NCBI GenBank assembly: GCA_945859605.1
Contig: OX243814.1
Span: forward strand, 27,608,286 to 27,672,285
Length of the DNA: 64,000 bases
Reading direction: 5' to 3'
Source: Lumbricus rubellus
Taxonomy: Eukaryota > Annelida > Clitellata > Crassiclitellata > Lumbricidae
In this document: one piece after another, positions 48,601 to 60,400 of the stretch
How positions within the stretch are numbered: the first letter of the stretch is position 1
Layout of the letters: each line of letters begins with the position of its first letter
The notes under the pieces: generated by a model
Told to the model about the DNA's origin: nothing
The model's input: only the letters and a program-made list of their open reading frames with translations
The model's database searches: none
Position numbers and translations under genes: made by a program

Positions 48601-51600
48601 GGCGTATAATGTGCTTTTGACATCTTCTTCACACAGTCCCTCTAGCTGATAGCACGACAATTAGGCCTACTGTGGAAAAAATTGATGTTTGTAGGAATAG
48701 TAAGGACAATAAAATTTTGACCTCATTGTAACATTCAACAAAGCCACAGGAACTGTGATTTTTTTATAGAAAGCAAAGCAACAATCTCTGTCCAGGTGGT
48801 CGGACAATTCGGAGCCGGATAATTCAACATAATGATACATCTGGGTGATGGAGATGGGTATGAAAATTTGGCTTAAAAGTGCAATCCTATCACCAATTTT
48901 GGCAGCTACGAATTGTGCTATCCGAAATGTCCAGATCCGAATTATCCGGCACCGAATTGTCCTGCTCTAAATTTTCGCTCCGAATTGCACGCTCCGAATT
49001 GTCCAGGTACAATTACTGTCCACGCCATAATTTTACCCGAAATGACTGTCTTCAATTTGGCACTACGAGTTGTGCCATCCGAAACGGCCAGATCCGAATT
49101 ATCCGGCTTCGAATTGTCCAGCTCCGAATTTCCGCTACAAATTGTCCACTCCGAATTGTCCACTCCGAATTGTCCTGGTTCAAATTGTCCGCGCCAGAAT
49201 TTTGCTCGAAAAGACCTATTCGAATTGGTCGCTACGGATTAATTGTGTCTTTCCAAATTTCCAGCTCCGAATTATCCAGCTCCGAATTGCCCAGCTTCGA
49301 ATTGTCCGGTTCCGAATTGTTTGGCTCCGAATTGTCCGGGAGCCCACGGCCGCTTGTGCAATTGTTTCTGCACCACTCTTTATCAAAAAGCAGTTGATAT
49401 TAACATTGGGGTCCATATGGACCCCAACACCCTGAGTGTGACCAGTTTAGCGACATACTACGTGGGTTAAATCAATAATAATAATAAAATATATGCTTCA
49501 ACGGAGATTAACACATTTTAATGTTTAATTATTGACAGGAAGTAGAAATTCCAGGGCCTCTCTCGACCAACTCGCTTAGTTCGGAGGCCCAGTGAAACAC
49601 TAGCCTATAGGCGTTGAAGATTAAGAGATTAAACCTTATAAAATTATGTCTAAGCACATAACTAGCCTATAATTTATAGGATGAGCTGAGGCTTCCGGAT
49701 TTTCGAAAAAATCAGGCAAACAGATAGGCTATACCGCTATAGCCTAATATTATCTCACTCATGTGCATGCTGCTGTTACATTGAATTTATTCGCGCAAAC
49801 AACTAATGTGGGAAAGTACACAGGAAGAGTAGGCATATGAAACTAATGATGATCAATGTGTATTGTGTAATCTGTTCTATTTCCATCTTATCGGGGGTCA
49901 AGGTTTCGTAGGAACAAACGAGAGTCCGGCCGGTGGAACCCAGGACGTGCTACGCTGAGCAGAGGGAGGCCTTTGGTGGGAAGGATGTGCCTCCAGAAAT
50001 TTTGCTAAATTTTTACATTGCGATGGTCTAAGTCAAGTCACGCACTGCCTATAGCGACCGACCGTCACGGTGGACATATGTTGCTCACCCGCAATTGTCT
50101 GTGGGGAAGGCAATTTTCACCCTGGATGCAGCACACGTTAGGCTAGAATATTCCTTTTACAATCCGTTTGACAGACCGCGACCGGCTACAGTGTTACTGT
50201 AGGCCTACTATTATGCAGTTGAAATAATTCACAAAAACACAAAATTAATGACAGAAGACATAAATCCAACTAACAGAACAGACAGCCTGCAATGCAGGGC
50301 GCTAATAGCAGCCTACAAAGCATGTTTACCCTACGCTTATCTCCATTCATTCATTCATTCATTCATTCATTCATTCATTCATTCATTCATTCGGACACTT
50401 ATATAGCGCTCCTTCAAGTAAAAGAAACTACTCAGAGGCGCTCGATTCCGCCACAGCTTCCATACCAGTGTGTTTACAGTGTTTTCCAATGCTATACCGC
50501 CCACCCAACCCGACGCTAAATTAAAGCGTGAATTCGTACACAAAAATAGCAGGCCTACCTAGATAAATTAGTTCATATTGACGACATAATCCTAAAAAGT
50601 TGGATTGTGTAATTTTAATCTGAAACTTTGCTGCACTCGTGTGTTTCAGTCCACCTGGAAAGCGGTTCGCCATCCAACGCTACGAGACCATTCCAGCGAC
50701 GGAGCAGAATGGAACGGAACTGGTAAACCTCGAGGACATCCTCCAGTCGATGACCGATGAAGACGAAACGGAATTGGATGAGGTGGCGAACAGTCGGTTC
50801 GGCGAGGTTCAGGCGAAGGAGGACGGGGGAGCCGGCGTGGAAGATGCGACACTTAGGAAGACCTTCAATGTCCCCGATCTCGACAGCGAGGTCACCGTCG
50901 TACCCGCCTTCCGCCAAAGCGTCAGTCTTCCAGCGTTCGACGGAGCTACGTCACCGACGACCTCTAATAACCCCTCTCCGCTTTCACTTCCGGTGGCCGA
51001 TAGCTCGGGTAGGGTGGCGAAGAGGGGCCGACTGTTCGCCAGTCGACAGAGGCGCCGCCTCGTGTTCAAGGACGGCAGCTGTAACGTGACGAGCGGCAAC
51101 GTGACGCAGCGGAAGCGGAAATACCTCATCGACATCTTCACGACGTTGGTCGACATGAAATGGCGCTACAACCTTCTCATGTTCTCGCTCGCATTCGTCA
51201 TCAGCTGGGTCGTCTTCGCCGTCATCTGGTACGTCATCGCCGTTGCCCATGGCGACCATCTCCATGGTGATGACGGTGACGACGAAAATTGGAAACCATG
51301 CGTCGACAAGGTCCACGACTTCGTCACGGCGTTGCTCTTCTCTATCGAAACGCAACACACGATCGGATACGGGTATCGCGCGATGACCCCTCAATGCCCG
51401 GAGGCCGTCATCTTTCTCATGGTCCAGTCGTGTACGGGTGTCTTCGTCCAGTGCCTCATGACGGGACTCATCTTCGCCAAGCTGTCCCAACCGAAGAGGC
51501 GCGCCCACACGATCATGTTCAGCCGGAAAGGCGTCATCAGCCAACAAGATGGTGCCTACTGTTTTCTGTTCCGCGTCGGGGACATGCGCCGGTCGCACTT

Positions 51601-52373
51601 CGTTGGTACATCGATCAGGGCGCTCATGGTCAAGGACAGGTCAGCAGGCTGTCTGAAATAATTATCGTAAGTGTGTGCATTTATGTAGCGCCTATTTAGA
51701 CAACTGCAAACTCTTTGTAAGAGCTGACCTAATGCTGCATTGGGCCTATTTATTATTACCCTGAAGTGATAGAAAGAAGATTTACAAAGGTTTGTTATAC
51801 ATGCGACCGGAATGTGAACAAGATGTCCATCACATTACATGTTATGGTATTGTTGGCCTATGCATGTGCCTGGAAATTTGCCACGAGTCTGGATAGATTT
51901 GCCATCGAGCTTTCTCGGTTGATGGCCCGTCCCGTTTGCACTGCGCTTATATCCTAATACCACATTGTACCTCGAAATAATTTGCCTGCTTTCTACCAGT
52001 TGCTCAAGACCTATCTTTTTAGCCGTGGCTGGGAGCGCCTCTGAGTAGTCTTCTTGAAGGGGCGCTATATAGGCCTAAGTGTTTAGAATGAATGAATACT
52101 TAACAACTCTGAAGGTTGGTGTCTGTGGTATACGACTGAAGGTTGACGAAGGAAGGTGAACGCATTCCTCTCTGTCAATATCCTCTCGACATTCACACGG
52201 AAGAGACTTCTGCTGGTGATAATTTCGTCTTTCTCGTCTGGCCAGTCACCGTCGTTCACAAGATCGATGAGACGAGTCCGCTGTGGAACGTATCAGCTGA
52301 ACAACTGCTGTCCGAACAATTCGAAATCATCGTCATCCTCGAAGGTAAGTACCAAGGAGGAGAACACTTAGGT

Positions 52374-52446
<73 letters not shown>

Positions 52447-53207
52447 ATCCTATAGAATAGAAGGCTAGTAATGAGAACGCTTAATTATTGTCATTGTCAA
52501 TGGTGCTTAGAAGGCAAGTAGAACCATTCATCGCCATCTTAAGAGGCAAGTAGGTATACACTCTAAGTCTAACTCAACTTAGAAAAATATAGTGGGCTAA
52601 TTAAGAATTCTCGCGAATTTAACATCTGCAACTGACCTTGACCCTGCAGATATGCCAACCGACTTAGCTTTCTCTCCATGGGCGCTATCGAAGTATCCTG
52701 ATTATGATTGCCCAGCATCACTGGGTGGAATGGCAGTCATCCACTACATGGTCCCTAAAGTCTGTCCCTGTTCTTCGTATGCCAGGAATCGTCGAATCAA
52801 CCGGGATGACGGCGCAGGTTCGGACGTCCTACCTACCGTCGGAGATTCAATGGGGTCACATCCTAGACCCCCTCGTCACCTACCAGAAGGAGAACGGTCA
52901 ATACAAGATCGACTACACCCGGTTCGACTCAGTCCTTCCTATGCGTTCTCCCATGCCCGAGTGCAGCGCCCGGGAACTGGCCGAGAAGGGACACCCCTCA
53001 CCGGACGACCTCAGTCCGGGCTCCACCGACTCCCACGCCGGGTACTTCACGACGCACGTCGGACAAAAGACCGGAAGTAATCGTCTGCGCATGCTCCGAC
53101 TCGTGAGCGGAAGTCTGCGGACGCGCAAAGCACGACGGGACAAGTCGAAGGAGACGAACGAAGTGCAGAAGGAGAACTCATATCATCAGCAGACGGCACA
53201 ACTCTGA
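45638..53207 (+). CDS. Inward-rectifier potassium channel (Kir), 4 exons, 541 aa
   Basis: Exons 50650-51639, 52142-52344 and 52786-53207 (stop TGA) are certain. An 11-nt first coding exon at 45638-45648 (ATG GCT TTG CG|GTGAGT) fits in phase, giving 1626 nt. A 130-residue acidic/Ser-rich N-terminus precedes the Kir signature FKDGSCNV. M1 is at about 178-202, the pore helix and filter TIGYGYR at 241-247, and M2 at about 257-280. Then come the C-linker PKRR and a full cytoplasmic immunoglobulin-like domain, with VILEGIVESTGMTAQVRTSY crossing the last junction. The conserved extracellular cysteines (PCVDKV before and QCP after the filter) are present. The residue aligning with the Kir2.1 rectification controller (Asp172) is Gln271, which predicts weak rectification. 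Kir subunits form tetramers in the plasma membrane, regulated by PIP2; one lysine of the PIP2 cluster is Gln here (AKLSQPKRR). The subfamily cannot be fixed by eye. Confidence 0.93.
45986..46190 (-). mobile_element. tRNA-derived SINE
   Basis: Reverse copy: TTACAGCGCCC, ACTCAGAGGCGCTCCC, GGATTCGAACC and CACCTCGCCTCCCAC. In Kir intron 1. Confidence 0.87.
46220..47158. mobile_element. hAT-type element, CAGGCCCGGCC ends
   Basis: Ends CAGGCCCGGCCTTAGGG and CCTAGGGCCGGGCCTG; perfect 8-bp duplication CGCTTTAC (46212-46219, 47159-47166). An internal perfect 18-bp inverted repeat (CATTCGCGCGGCAAATTT) lies at 46360-46406. No transposase ORF. Confidence 0.9.
48034..48202 (+). repeat. Dispersed repeat shared with 2139-2277
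   Basis: GTGTGCCTGGACGGTCATGG, GCACTTATTTTAAAATCTGA and GGCGTCCAGGCACTTCTTTT occur in the same order as on the minus strand at 2139-2277. Confidence 0.6.
48795..49350. repeat. CCGAATTGTCCGGCT minisatellite, degenerate
   Basis: Some twenty-five diverged ~15-bp units of CCGAATTGTCC(G/A)GCT inside the piggyBac element. The 172-, 121- and 109-residue frames follow the repeat. Confidence 0.88.
50264..50325 (-). mobile_element. SINE fragment, type of 25303
   Basis: ACAGAACAGACAGCCTGCAA and GCGCTAATAGCAGCCTAC are the reverse complement of the body of the copy at 25303-25545. Confidence 0.55.
50341..50460 (-). mobile_element. LINE/SINE 3' tail with (ATTC)n
   Basis: Perfect (ATTC)n at 50341-50391 followed by CGGACACTTATATAGCGCTC and ACTCAGAGGCGCTCG. 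About 190 bp upstream of the Kir exon at 50650. Confidence 0.75.
52020..52100 (+). mobile_element. LINE 3' end with GAATG tail
   Basis: GCTGGGAGCGCCTCTGAGTA, CTTGAAGGGGCGCTATATAG and GAATGAATAC. The sequence before it resembles a LINE ORF end. It stops about 45 bp upstream of a Kir exon. Confidence 0.65.
52375..52445. repeat. (AT)n(GT)n microsatellite
   Basis: Perfect AT then GT dinucleotides, starting about 30 bp after the donor of the Kir exon at 52142-52344. Confidence 0.97.
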
Positions 53208-53271
53208 TTATGGACAGTAACTTCTGTAGACGCACAACAATTGCACAGCACATAATTATTATAGGCCTAAT

Positions 53272-53277
53272 AATAAA
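53272..53277 (+). terminator. Polyadenylation signal of the Kir gene
   Basis: AATAAA lies 65 nt after the Kir stop codon in an AT-rich stretch. It is a plausible cleavage signal, though such hexamers are common in this AT-rich DNA. Confidence 0.4.
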
Positions 53278-53374
53278 TAATTATCTGCACGTGGGCTGAT
53301 CACTGCAGAACGTCAGAGGCTAGACGTGTGTAATTTAGTGAACCCAATTATCTCGATTAATTTGTGGAGAGATG

Positions 53375-53635
53375 CAGTGGCTTAGACGAGGGGGAGCTTA
53401 AGGGTTAAACCACCCATTGGCTTTAGAAGTTTTTAAAAAGGTTATTTATCAACTTAAATAAGAAAAAACAAAACAATTGTTTGTAGTAACAATTGTTTTT
53501 CTTACTTTATTGCCTTTCTTACTTTATTTCCTTTTTATTTACTGTAATACTGTTGGGTTGGTGTCAAGAAGAGCGTCCGGCCCGGCCATTCCCCCCCCCC
53601 CCCCCCCCAATCATAAAGTCCTGGATACGCCACTG
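53375..53635. mobile_element. hAT-type MITE, CAGTGGC ends
   Basis: CAGTGGCTTAGACG at the left and CTGGATACGCCACTG at the right, with a poly-C run. Flanking octamers GAGAGATG and GAGAAACG agree at 6 of 8, so this is an older insertion. Confidence 0.65.
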
Positions 53636-53950
53636 GAGAAACGTGAACGAAATCTATTAATTAGACATAATCTTATGAAGTTACTCCTTGCACTTACAAC
53701 ATCAATCCATTAAGACATGTGTGTTATAGTATGTACCGGTATAGGCCTACATGTAGGTCTATGTAGGCCTAATTATCTGCAAATGTTGAGACGCTAATTA
53801 TTTATTCTTGTGATATTATAATAAAACAACATCGAACTTTTCAATGTCTCGGATCGCAACGAATTCGTAATTTAGGCTACACTTCATTCAGTTTTAGGAT
53901 TCATGCAATTAGGCAATGTTTTCTCTTTCATGATCACCTAAATTAACCTA

Positions 53951-54579
53951 GGCATACCTGGGAACGGCGGTCCCAAATTATAACATTAAGTACATCAACA
54001 TGATGTGTCGTAACAGTGTATTGGATGGGCGCATAGAAACGGTTTCTTTTGCACTCCACACTTAGGCCTATAAAACGACCAGCTGGTCCACCGAAATAGT
54101 AGCCGGAATAATGAGAAAGCAATTGAGAAATGGAAGCTGGATGAAGACCTTTTACAGGTGAAATGAAGGTGAATTGATGAAAAATGCAAGTGAAATATAA
54201 GCTGGACGAAGGTATTTTTAGATCTGAAATAGAAGCTGGATTGATGAATTGAACGGTTGAGAAATAAAACCTGGATGATATGGGCACAATAAGTTAAATG
54301 GGAGACGGATTAATTAAAACGCTTGCGAAATGGATGCTGGATGAAGGTTACTGAGGTACAGGTGAAATAGAAACTGGATTGACGAAAATTAAACTTGAGA
54401 AATGGAAACTGGATGGTAATTTCAGTGATGTATTTCAGCATGCATCCAGCTTCCATTTAAGCTGGAATGCCGTTTATCTAGCTTCTATTTCACCACACAT
54501 CGTGTTTAAAACCTTCTCAGTAGATAGTCTATCGATTTCTATAATTTTATAATTTGGGACCGCCGTTCCCAGGTATGCC
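53951..54579. mobile_element. Element with 33-bp inverted ends and internal repeats
   Basis: Ends GGCATACCTGGGAACGGCGG and CCGCCGTTCCCAGGTATGCC continue as inverted repeats into AATTATA; perfect 8-bp duplication TTAACCTA (53943-53950, 54580-54587). The interior is a degenerate array of GAAATAGAAGCTGGATTGAT units. Superfamily uncertain. Confidence 0.85.
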
Positions 54580-54811
54580 TTAACCTAAATAGGGCCTATG
54601 TACATGTAGGCTTATGAAAATTTATCTAAATGTATGCTTGGCAAATTCTATGCCTCTATGTTGCCATTAGAATGTTAAGTTAATGAGCATTTTGTTAGGA
54701 CTTTAAAAATATGGTTACTATTAAGGCTACATTTTAGACTTAAAGGAGACTTAATTATCTTTATTTGACCAGTTTCTTGATTGTCCTTGCGAACCGGGAC
54801 ATGAGGGCACA

Positions 54812-54880
54812 CAGGGCTGTTTTTAAGGAATTTTTAGAACTGCACATTTTGTGTACAACTGCAGTTAAAAAAAAGCACTG
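54812..54880. mobile_element. Internally deleted MITE, family CAGGGCTGTTTT
   Basis: Keeps both ends (CAGGGCTGTTTTTAAGG and GTTAAAAAAAAGCACTG) but only 69 bp. Flanking octamers AGGGCACA and AGGGCGCG agree at 6 of 8. Confidence 0.7.
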
Positions 54881-57289
54881 AGGGCGCGCAGGCATGTAGC
54901 CTACGCCTACCTCTTTTGGAAACGTTGATCGATAAAGAACCAAATGATGTAATCAGTGAGTCGAAACAAACAGTTCAATCGATATTAGGTAATCAAATAA
55001 TTATCTGGTTAGTGAACCGTAACGGCTCATCAGCTGCTGCACAGTGCGGCATCAATTAGCCTACATTGCAGATGTAAATGCCTGTAAATGCAATTGCATG
55101 CTTAAGTAGCCTAATTGAATTGCAATTGTATGTTGATTGTTATTCAATTACCAATAGCAGTTTAATTCTTTTTCCATTAAAATAAGTTATAATAGGGCAT
55201 TCGTAACTTTTATTGAACTCAAACTGATATTTACCAATGAAGATTTTTATTTTAAGAGTATAAATCTTTAAAAATGATAGTCTGCTAGTAGATTGTGCCT
55301 TTGTATTCAATTTGTCCATCAGTGTTAAGAGACGCTCAACTGGATATGGGAAGATGGACACGATCAATTGAATTTAATAATATATATTCGTTTAATTCAT
55401 GAAAAAGTGCAGGCTGACACACCGCAGCCTGGTACATAGTGAAATGCTTGAGCACACTGATAGCTATAGTCTGATAGTCAGTTCAAGGTTTTCAACTTCA
55501 CTTCTGTCTAGGACCGGATTGGAAGTTGGAACAGCCACGTTACAGTGACGCTGGAGCAAATTGGCCTATTCTTCCATGCAGATATACATGTAACAGCATA
55601 GCCTATGCATAGGCCAGCAGAGCAAATAATATTCAACTTATGATGTTACAGTTATGCCATGCAGAAGTTTGAAGGCCACACATAACACAAAATAACATTT
55701 TCATAGCAGAAACCTCTTTACCTGAAGTGGCAATTACCACAACAGTCTGGGACAGTCCCTCGTAAAAAATAATCTATATATACACATATACACATAATAT
55801 ATATATATAAATACATTATATATATATATATATTATACATGTATATACAATTATACATGAACCATTCAACGTGATACATCTTATCCAATAGTCTCTAAAA
55901 ACCCAGTGTCAACATAACTTCCAGGACATCAATTGGTGGTCAATTCGGGTGAAACTGTATAACAGACCTCCAGACTGAAAGAATGGGGGTGGGGGAATGG
56001 ATGGTCGAAATATAATAGGTCAGAGAAAACAGAAGTCAGGCAAATGTGGGTAAAGAAGCTTTAATAGATCAAGTGTCGGACAGATATTAAAGAACTGAAA
56101 TAATAATAATTCTGTATGTACATTGCCATTTATAAAGCACCATAAAGAACCTCATGAAGGCACTAGGAACCTATGGGACGACATTGAATTCAATGGAGGG
56201 AACACATCACCACCCTACACTCTACGAATTCAAACTCAGTGGGGGTGAGGGCGGGGTAAGGTACCTGTATGTGTATGTAGGCCTACAACAATTAAGAATA
56301 GTCAAATCCGTTGATGGAGTGTCAGATGCATTGGTGGAGGACTGGAAAGACACAGGGATAAGGCTGCTACCTACAGGACAATTTTAAATTAAATAAGAAA
56401 TGTGCTTCATTAAAGAAATTTCATTAACCAAGAGGATGGAAGTCACTTCATTTCCCCAGCTTTTATAAAAAAAATTACACACATTAATATTGTAAAAATA
56501 TTCAATAATTCAACAGGAAAAACATCTTGCGTATGTGAGATTCATTCAATCTCTCATCAGCTTTGTTCTTTCATGAACCATTCTCAGGTAGGCTACTCTT
56601 CAGTCTCACGTGATCAGTTCCAAAGTTTCCATAAGATAACAGCAAAACCAATACAATTACAACAATTCATTCAAGAATTTTAATAGCGCCTCTTCAAAGA
56701 GACTACTCAGAAGCACAAGCACGGCAAAAAAGCATAATTCAGATATCATAATATCAAAACAATATCAAAGGAGATTCTACAAACGATTTAAATGAGCAAC
56801 CTTTCACTTAAAAATGCAATACATCACAGTTAATAATAAGCGCACAAATGAGAACTGTGCATAATTTATGAGATCAAAAACTGTGTAAACAAGCACAGTA
56901 AATGTGCGAAATGCCATCAGAAATATAACACATAGAAAACCAGATGACTGGTTACATTACATCGAGTATCATTGGACAGAATATGTGCAATGGAGGTAAA
57001 ACATATTCAGCGCACATCATTATCAGTGCAGAGGTATTTTTCATCACAAAAATTTGCATAAAAAGCATAGGCAACTTTCTATGTCCTAAATATAAATTCT
57101 CACCAATACTTTAGAAACAGTTGGGCTAAACTCTAAAGGCTAGGTACAGCATATGACTGATGAGATGTGTAAACTCTTTACACATCATTTATATGATTTA
57201 AGCCAACCAAAACATATAAGGAGAAACTTTTTAATATTTTTAACTACCCCACACAATGCTTCAGTGAACAGATCTAGAAAACGGCACCT

Positions 57290-57420
57290 CAATGACAATG
57301 GAAATTATAAACATGGTGCCTCAACGACAATGGATCCTACAACATGGTGCCTTAATGACAATGGCTCCTATAACATGGTGCCTAAATGACAATGAATCCT
57401 ACAACATTGTGCCTCAAACA
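57290..57420. repeat. 31-bp minisatellite
   Basis: Four units of TCCTACAACATGGTGCCTTA plus ATGACAATGG, starting some 25 bp past the DHHC stop codon, so probably in its 3' UTR. Confidence 0.88.
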
Positions 57421-57445
57421 GGATACCCCATTAATCCATGACAGC

Positions 57446-60400
57446 TTAAACAATGGTTGTGTTCAGAATCCCAGTTTCATCTTCGATCGGTGGTTGCTGG
57501 AAATGGATAAACTCGAGGATGTTTCTCCGAATTCCCCTGTCGAATGGATTCTGGAAATTCCCTTTGTCATCCTGCAGGTAGCTGTAGCGCTTCAAGTTCA
57601 AGTGTTCGTTGGTCGTCAAATTAATGGCCGCGTGATAAATCTAAGAATATTAATGATAAATAACTTCAATCACAAAACAAATCAGAGCCCATTCTACAGT
57701 CACTCTACAGTAGAATTTTTAAATAGTGTATCTATAGAAAATAGTCTTGAATTCAAAAATTAAAATCGCACCATATAATACAGTGGTTCCCAACCTTTTT
57801 GAACCTTATGGCCACCTTTTCTAAGTTAGAGGACAAGCGGGCCACTTTTACTTAGTTAAAGGACATTAGGGGGCCACAATGCTAAAAATTACTTAACTAA
57901 AAGCATATAAAATTGTTATAATTGATTCAAAATAGAATGTTTGACGTTATTTATAGACGTCAAAATAAAATAATTTGCAATAGAAAATAATTATGACATT
58001 GTGTTCTATCCTGTCCAAATTGTCAATTTTTTATACATTTTTTGTTTATTCTTCGAGAGATGAGGGCCATTTTTGAGGCCTGGCGGGCCATTTTTTAGGC
58101 TTGGCGGGCCACTTTTGGCTCGCGGGCCACGGGTTGGGAACCGCTGATATAATATGTCAAGTAAATTAGTTTTGAATAAAATTAGCACAGATTAATTGCA
58201 GCATTCATGAATATAATTTCTTGCCCAACACTAATTTTAAGTGATGCTTTAGAAATACAGAGCTTACAATTATTATATAACGAAATTTTATGCAATAAGT
58301 CTAATGTCAGTAATGTAATACCATGAGGCATCCATAACATCTATACATAAGTATTATCTAATATATATAACTATATATGTATGTATAATATGTGCGTGTG
58401 TGTGTATACGTGTGCATGCCTGTGGATGTGTGGCGTTTGTGTTCCTGTGTGTGATGTGTATGTGTTTATCTCATTATCTCCAGTAGTTGCTGCATACTTC
58501 TAATAATAAGCATTATTTAAAATATTCATCATCAAGCTCATCTTGAAACAGTGCCAAACACAAACTACAAATCTACGAATGTGAACTTCACTGCAGTAGT
58601 GTAATACCTTGAGAAGACAAGAAGCATGCATAAATTATAGCAGATGTAAGGTAAGATATTTGGCTACATAAAAAAATTCTGGAAAATTCTTGAGAAATAA
58701 ATCACAATAACTTAGGTTTAACCCTTTAACTACGACCTGCATTGGCTTCCCAGTCACTTTGGCACACACTCGTAGCTAAAGCGTTAAACTAGTCAAAGAA
58801 CAGAAAAATACTCACTGCATAGAGGAGCAGTAATAGTGTCACCAGCATCATAACGACAAGTTCAACGAAACCAACAAGAACGATCACATCAAATTCCTGA
58901 TTCAGCATGTAGAAGCCGAAGAAGAAAGCGACTAGACACACCAGGAAGCTACTGGCTATGAATATTACAAACCAGACCCTGAAAAACAATTGAACAATAG
59001 AATCATAATTTTCTCATGTCAGATTTGTACTTTGCTGTGAAACTGCTTTCATCATCTTTTCCACAGGGGAGGAAGAAGGGGAGGAGGAGGAGGAAGAGGA
59101 GGAGCAGAAGAATTAGGAGGAGGAAGAAGAAGAAGAAGAACAACAACAACAAGAAGAAGGCGGCAAAGAAGCTAAAAAATTAATGCAATAAAGAACAACA
59201 ATTATCTGAAGAAGATTGGGAAGAAGAAACAGAATATGAAGAGGAATGCAAAGAAGAAGAAGACCAAGCAGAGCAAGCAGGAAGAGGAGGAGGGCGAGGA
59301 GAGGCAGAGGCGTACGAGGCAGAGGAGTAGGAAGAGGAGAACGAGGAGGAGGAGGAGGAGGAGGAGGAAGAGGAGGAGGAGGAAGTGGAGGAGGAGGAGG
59401 AGGAAGAAGAGGAGGAAGAAGAAGAGAGAAGAGAAAAGAAGAGGGGAGAAGAAAAATGCACTTCCTAAATTGGCTTGAGTGGCAGAGCTCTAAGATTATG
59501 GACTGTTAGCAACTTCATTTTCTTAGCCTCAGCATATGATGGTGACATTGGTGAGTGGCCAATCCTTTTCCTCACCATCTGACATTTTCCGACAGCATAT
59601 GGTCAGCAAATTCATTAAAGTTCACTAGCAGTGCAGTGGTATAAAATTCTCAAAACAAATCTCTGCCCCATGGAAGTAATTTGAACCCCAAACTCATGAC
59701 TGACAGTCCGACACGCTAACCACTGGTCCAGGGCTCCCATAAGCTCCTGTTGCAACGATATTCCAGAAGATGTTCAATTTGTTTTCAATTTTTCTTTCAT
59801 TGAAGCATGAGATTCATGGTTGCTAATTGAGACACACAAATGAATGCAGTCAACTAGTAGACGATGGCAGAAATTTCATTTTGTATCTAGCCTCCAGAGC
59901 CCAGTGTGAAACGGGTCAGAGTAAAATTAAACAGAAATTTTTTAGAAACTTGTTGTCTCTGGGATACCAACCTGTTTTCCAGTCCAACACAATTATAGAT
60001 GAACGGACAGTGATGATCGAAAACAGCAATGCAGCGATTGCATCTGCGACAGTGTTTGGATCGCAATCTCTTGACCGTACGACACGTGTGACAGAGACGG
60101 GACAGAGGATTGGACGCGTGATTTAAGCTGTCGCTACTTGTCACCTAAAAATCAGAAAAATTATCATTAAACATGGACATCTATGAAGTCCTGAAGGATT
60201 GTTTCGCTCCTTGTGTTCCAATTGCAGCTCCTGGGATGGGTAACATGTGCCCGAAATTATTTCTGGACAGCCTGGAAAACTTGACTGAGCACTTAACCTA
60301 ATTTTATATCAGAACATTAGGCTTACCTACCTATTACATGTAACTAGTGGTCCTTTTGTTATTCTTTTGTTTCGATCTTTCACACTGGCAGCACCTCTGA

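Larger units (their letters stand above)
47701..49466. mobile_element. piggyBac-type element, internally rearranged
   Basis: Flanked by TTAA (47697-47700, 49467-49470), with inverted ends CCCTCGTAGTATGT and ACATACTACGTGGG. The subterminal palindrome TTGGGGTCCATATGGACCCC appears near both ends (47713, 47890, 49406). The frame at 48438-48620 (RHGLKVWVPCDSS, GERIIRDLVDVIYPP) matches piggyBac transposase. The rest is replaced by a dispersed repeat (48034) and a minisatellite (48795). Confidence 0.85.
53208..57445. other. Intergenic stretch between the Kir and DHHC genes
   Basis: Convergent 3' ends. Holds three transposon-like elements (53375, 53951, 54812), AT microsatellites near 55770-55860 and a minisatellite at 57290. 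No coding signal. Confidence 0.45.

Noticed and set aside
48879..49470. 172-, 121- and 109-residue Pro/Cys/Asn-rich frames
   Set aside because: Translations of the CCGAATTGTCC minisatellite.
50984..51598. 204-residue minus-strand frame
   Set aside because: Antisense shadow of the Kir exon, whose GC-rich codons leave few stops.
59180..59509. Poly-Ser and Arg/Lys/Gly-rich frames
   Set aside because: Purine-rich repeat inside a DHHC intron.
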